From assembly GCF_009720365.1 (NCBI RefSeq), contig NZ_ML769313.1, positions 766,990 to 830,989 on the forward strand: a stretch of DNA of 64,000 nt. Reading direction: 5' to 3'. Each line of letters opens with the position of its first letter. Within the stretch, counting starts at the first letter, position 1. The notes under the pieces were generated by a model that was not told the DNA's origin, searched no databases, and saw only the letters and a list, made by a program, of their open reading frames with translations. Of this stretch, positions 61,324 to 64,000 are shown piece by piece. The stretch comes from Catellatospora paridis (GTDB taxonomy: Bacteria > Actinomycetota > Actinomycetes > Mycobacteriales > Micromonosporaceae). The position numbers were made by a program, and so were the translations under genes.

Positions 61324-62109
61324 CTAGGCATCGGGCATCGGCACCCACCGATCACCGAGGGCTCCGTGGAGCATCAGCAGCAGAAGGCTGATCAGGATCG
61401 TCGCGAGGATGCCGAGACAGAGGCCGAGGATCCCACGGTCCCGCCGCTCCCGATCGCCGGGCATGGCCTCCGGTACCACTGGACGCGACCACGGGCGGTC
61501 CCGGGACAACCAGAAAAGCATCCCGAGGCCGTACGGTGCGGTGTAGACCAGCCAGAACCAGAACCATCGAGTGCCGAGGACCGGAGCTGGACCGGCAACA
61601 ACCACGCCGAGGAAGACGGCTGCGAGGGCCAGGCCGATCACGGTGACGGCGACCCCCAGGGGATGGACCTCGCCAGCTCGGTGCTCCAGGCCTCCAGCCC
61701 GCAGATCCTGCGCAATACCTTCGGCACCGGGCCCGGAGTAGTTCGCCGGGTCGACAGCGCCCGTGGTGGTGACCTGGTCGAAATAATCGGTGTCGGTCCA
61801 GTACACCCGACCATCGGGAGTTCGCCACGCGAACAGCGGACCTAGCGTGCCGGACGCCCGCAGGCCGGAGACACCGAACCACGGCCGCGGACTGCCGGTG
61901 GCCCAGCTGTCGCCCCACTGGTATGCCGTCACGTGGCCAGCGGCCACGTCCGCCTTCGCCTGCTCGTAGCTCTGCTTCCGGGGTGCCGTCCACCAACTGA
62001 TGGCTGCCGCAAGCAGCCACAACAGGACAAGAGCGAGTCGCAACACGCCCCACCGCCGCCACGTTCGCCCAGCCGGAGCAACGGGCACAACACGCACTCC
62101 ACCATGCAT
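61324..62109 (-). CDS. Multi-pass membrane protein, unknown function
   Basis: 261-aa protein: a transmembrane helix (about 20-40), an extracytoplasmic domain of ~105 residues (SYEQAKADVAAGHVTAYQWG, FAWRTPDGRVYWTDTDYFDQ), then three further helices (about 148-170, 183-205 and 225-250). No family is recognised. Start is ATG 62109 or GTG 62115. It has no clear partner. Confidence 0.7.
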   Translation of the reverse strand: MHGGVRVVPVAPAGRTWRRWGVLRLALVLLWLLAAAISWWTAPRKQSYEQAKADVAAGHVTAYQWGDSWATGSPRPWFGVSGLRASGTLGPLFAWRTPDGRVYWTDTDYFDQVTTTGAVDPANYSGPGAEGIAQDLRAGGLEHRAGEVHPLGVAVTVIGLALAAVFLGVVVAGPAPVLGTRWFWFWLVYTAPYGLGMLFWLSRDRPWSRPVVPEAMPGDRERRDRGILGLCLGILATILISLLLLMLHGALGDRWVPMPDA

Positions 62110-62467
62110 GATCACATGATGCCAGTGCGTGTCTAGTCGCGACCGTCGATGGCGCCATAGCCCGCTGCCACTTTCACCATGACCCGCGCTACGGCGACGT
62201 CCACCGGCAGGTCACAGCGGTCAGGACCAGGCCGACGCGATGACGGTTGCGGATCGGCTCCACACACTCGCCACCGACACCGACCTGCTCGCCTGCCGGC
62301 TTCGGCGCTATTGTGTCGCGGGTCGAGCAGTCCTGCCCGAGTTGCTGGGCGCATGGGGACCAGGCGGGGACCACACGTCATGCATCTCAGTCCCGGACGG
62401 GCCCGGCAGCCTCGTCAAATCACGGCCTGTATCGCGTGTGACGTGCGTAGAGGCTTGGTCACCCGTC
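62110..62467. other. Intergenic region without a convincing gene
   Basis: A short plus-strand frame begins MTVADRLHTLATDTDLLACR at 62240 and shows some codon bias but ends in the tRNA fragment. I see no family and regard it as degenerate sequence. Confidence 0.45.
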
Positions 62468-62510
62468 CTGGGGGTCAAGGGGTCGTCGGTTCGAATCCGG
62501 CCAGCCCGAC
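62468..62510 (+). other. 3' half of a tRNA-Pro(GGG), probable attachment-site scar
   Basis: The 43 bases hold an anticodon loop CTGGGGG (anticodon GGG), the 3' side of the anticodon stem TCAAG, a T arm GTCGG-TTCGAAT-CCGGC, and the acceptor 3' strand. The 5' half is absent: the bases before it do not pair with TCAAG or the acceptor. tRNA 3' ends are common integration targets of tyrosine recombinases, so this is a likely att site. CCA is not encoded. Confidence 0.55.
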
Positions 62511-63202
62511 AGAACGAAATAGCAGGTCACGGGCGGTTCCGGTACTTGCGGGAGCCGCCTTTGACGTTCTTCTGGACACGGTTTTTTTACACGTACGCGC
62601 GTACGGTTTGGGCTCGTGTCGGGCGACCTGCTCGGTCCCGGAGTGCCTGCGACTGGCGTACCGCCCGCCCATGCCTGAACTGGATCTTTCTGTGCGCTAC
62701 TTTGACCGGGGTGATGAACGCCTGACCCGCGCTGTTGTCTGGGACGTTGAGATGATCATGTGATTGCGTTCTACGCAAGTAATCGATGTATGCCGTTGTC
62801 GAGCGTAGGGCCAATGTGGACTGTCAAGACACGCTCGAGACACCGTGTGGCCGCATCTCACCTGCTCCCGTGCCGTGGCGCTCTGGCGGTAAACCCGTGT
62901 TGGCGCCATGCCCGGTCAGAGCCGTCGGTACGAATCCGACCAGCGCGAGCACGCGAAGGATTTCCGCAGGTGACAGCCTGCGGGTGTCTCCTCTTGCGTG
63001 TGTGAACGCCCGGTGGGGCGGAGCACACCGCTTGTACACCGCAGCCAGACATCTTGACTCGGTGTGTGTTGTGCTCGGCTGGTTGCGGCACCGTCGCGGG
63101 AAGGGCCACCTGAGCCCAAGGGCGGATTGCCGGTCGCGAGTCGCGGCGCGCCGGACTACGGCCGCCCATCGCCGGCTGGCCACCCCCACAGCTGTGGCCG
63201 GG
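62511..63202. other. Degenerate region with tRNA-like remnant
   Basis: About 690 bases without a credible gene; less GC-rich than average. It contains a 14-bp palindrome CGTACGCGCGTACG (62592-62605) and, at 62864-62951, a tRNA-like segment: acceptor strands GCTCCCG/CGCGAGC (6 of 7 pairs) and a perfect T stem GTCGG/CCGAC with loop TACGAAT, but no usable anticodon arm. Probably decayed mobile-element DNA. Confidence 0.45.
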
Positions 63203-64000
63203 TCACGGCCACTGCGGCTGGAACGAGGTAATGACGTCGGTGCCCTCCTGGATCACGCCGTAGGTCGACTCCGGCACCGCGTTCCACGCGCCGGGTAGGT
63301 CGCCGAGCGGTTCGGAGACGACGAGCCGGCTCTCGTCCGAGACGTGCTGCAGCACGGCGACGTCCGGGTGGAGCTCGCGCAGCGTGGCGACGTTGGTGCT
63401 GTAGAACAGCGAGCGGGAGTCGCCGATCGACGAGTAGCGAAACGCCCACACCTTGACCCCGTCCGAAGTGGCGACCGTCATCTGGATCGGGTGTTCGATC
63501 CCGTGCTCGCGGCCGGTCTTCTCGACGAATCCGACCATGCGCGCCACGGCACTCGGCGGATCGTCGCGCAGTCCGAGGGTGAGCGCGAGGTAGAACATCA
63601 GCTCCGAGTCGGTGGAGCCCTCGATGAAGGGGTACAGCTGCGGGTCGACCCTCAGGACGAGATCGCGTTTGACGGTGGGAAAGGCGGCGATGGAGCCGTT
63701 GTGCATCCAGAGCCAGTTCTGGTACTGGAACGGGTGGCAGTTGCTCTCCTGAACCGGCGTACCGGTCGAGGCCCTGATGTGGGCGAGCACGATCGGCGCC
63801 CGAATGTGCGCGGCGAGGTTGCGCAGGTTGCGGTTGTTCCAGGCAGGACCGATGCCGTGGAAGACGCCTGGGTCGCCTCCCGTGTACCAGCCGACGCCGA
63901 AGCCGTCGCCGTTGGTCGTCTCGACACCGAGGGTGGCGTGCAGGCTCTGGTCGATCAAGGAATGCTTCGGCTTGTAGAGCAGGTCATCCAGGAGCAGGGG
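63203..64000 (-). CDS. Class II glutamine amidotransferase (YafJ type), partial
   Basis: C-terminal 265 codons; the N-terminal Cys is beyond the right edge. GDGFGVGWYTG, VLAHIRASTGTPVQESNCHP, WMHNGSIAAF and STDSELMFYLAL are characteristic of Ntn-type glutaminase domains of the YafJ/EgtC group. It would release ammonia from glutamine, or, like EgtC, cleave a gamma-glutamyl amide. Good codon bias to the edge. Confidence 0.88.
   Translation of the reverse strand, partial: PLLLDDLLYKPKHSLIDQSLHATLGVETTNGDGFGVGWYTGGDPGVFHGIGPAWNNRNLRNLAAHIRAPIVLAHIRASTGTPVQESNCHPFQYQNWLWMHNGSIAAFPTVKRDLVLRVDPQLYPFIEGSTDSELMFYLALTLGLRDDPPSAVARMVGFVEKTGREHGIEHPIQMTVATSDGVKVWAFRYSSIGDSRSLFYSTNVATLRELHPDVAVLQHVSDESRLVVSEPLGDLPGAWNAVPESTYGVIQEGTDVITSFQPQWP

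Noticed and set aside
62592-62605. 14-bp palindrome CGTACGCGCGTACG as an operator or origin site
   Set aside because: It stands alone in decayed sequence without nearby promoter or repeats; no support for a function.
62179-62763. 194-codon plus-strand frame
   Set aside because: Includes the sequence VVGSNPASPTE, the usual spurious translation of a tRNA 3' end; no codon bias.

Overview
The window comes from a GC-rich actinomycete. Third codon positions are almost always G or C, GTG starts are common, and gene couples overlap by 4 bp. Several genes have a TANNNT -10 box 6-8 nt before the start codon, the pattern of leaderless mRNAs. The gene set (PadR and MmyB regulators, NarL two-component systems, a cvnA/cvnB pair, GlxA, GH20 with CBM6) suggests Micromonosporaceae or a close relative; this is an inference from gene content only.

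Layout. 0-11 kb: urtA (urea uptake) with a long leader that holds a candidate small RNA; a PadR operon with two paralogous membrane proteins; a bacterial-PH membrane protein coupled to a CHAT-domain protease, with a small membrane protein convergent to it; then a NarL two-component system and an ABC-2 exporter. 11-16 kb: membrane and secreted proteins, including an exported PHP-domain phosphoesterase. 16-21 kb: an orphan FabH-like synthase, a DJ-1/PfpI and GlxA divergent pair, and an SDR-TetR operon. 20.8-27.5 kb: one tightly coupled minus-strand operon with two unrelated solute-binding lipoproteins, a CodA/AtzC-like amidohydrolase, an ABC ATPase and permease, and an FAD-linked oxidoreductase. 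It looks like uptake and breakdown of an unknown, probably N-heterocyclic, compound. 27.7-35.6 kb: cvnAB without cvnC/cvnD, a metalloprotease-like protein, a 48-aa secreted cysteine peptide behind a near-consensus promoter, an orphan fused permease-like protein, an SMI1/KNR4 protein and a tyrosine phosphatase.

35.7-48.7 kb: aldehyde dehydrogenase divergent from an MmyB-type regulator; a DUF4062-STAND-TPR protein resembling bacterial NLR-like proteins; an acyl-CoA operon (MaoC, quinone reductase, APH-like kinase, acyl-CoA dehydrogenase, alpha/beta hydrolase) divergent from its likely TetR repressor across a 20-bp palindrome; and a LuxR regulator with an 18-bp palindrome at its promoter. 48.8-56.3 kb: a lipoprotein, an NmrA-like protein, a secreted GH20 hexosaminidase with two nearly identical CBM6 modules, a class IV aminotransferase, a CYTH protein, an arginase-like protein with an altered metal motif, and a small PH-like membrane protein.

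56.3-63.2 kb is decayed accessory DNA. It holds an integrase-like tail, a frameshifted flavin disulfide reductase next to a TetR with three copies of a 13-bp operator, a truncated and frameshifted MmyB regulator, a barstar gene whose two halves lie on opposite strands, and the 3' half of a tRNA-Pro(GGG) that looks like an attachment-site scar. The window ends inside a class II glutamine amidotransferase gene.

The points most worth following are the candidate sRNA near urtA, the PH-CHAT module, the DUF4062-STAND protein, the secreted peptide and the barstar rearrangement. No CRISPR array, rRNA or intact insertion sequence was seen.
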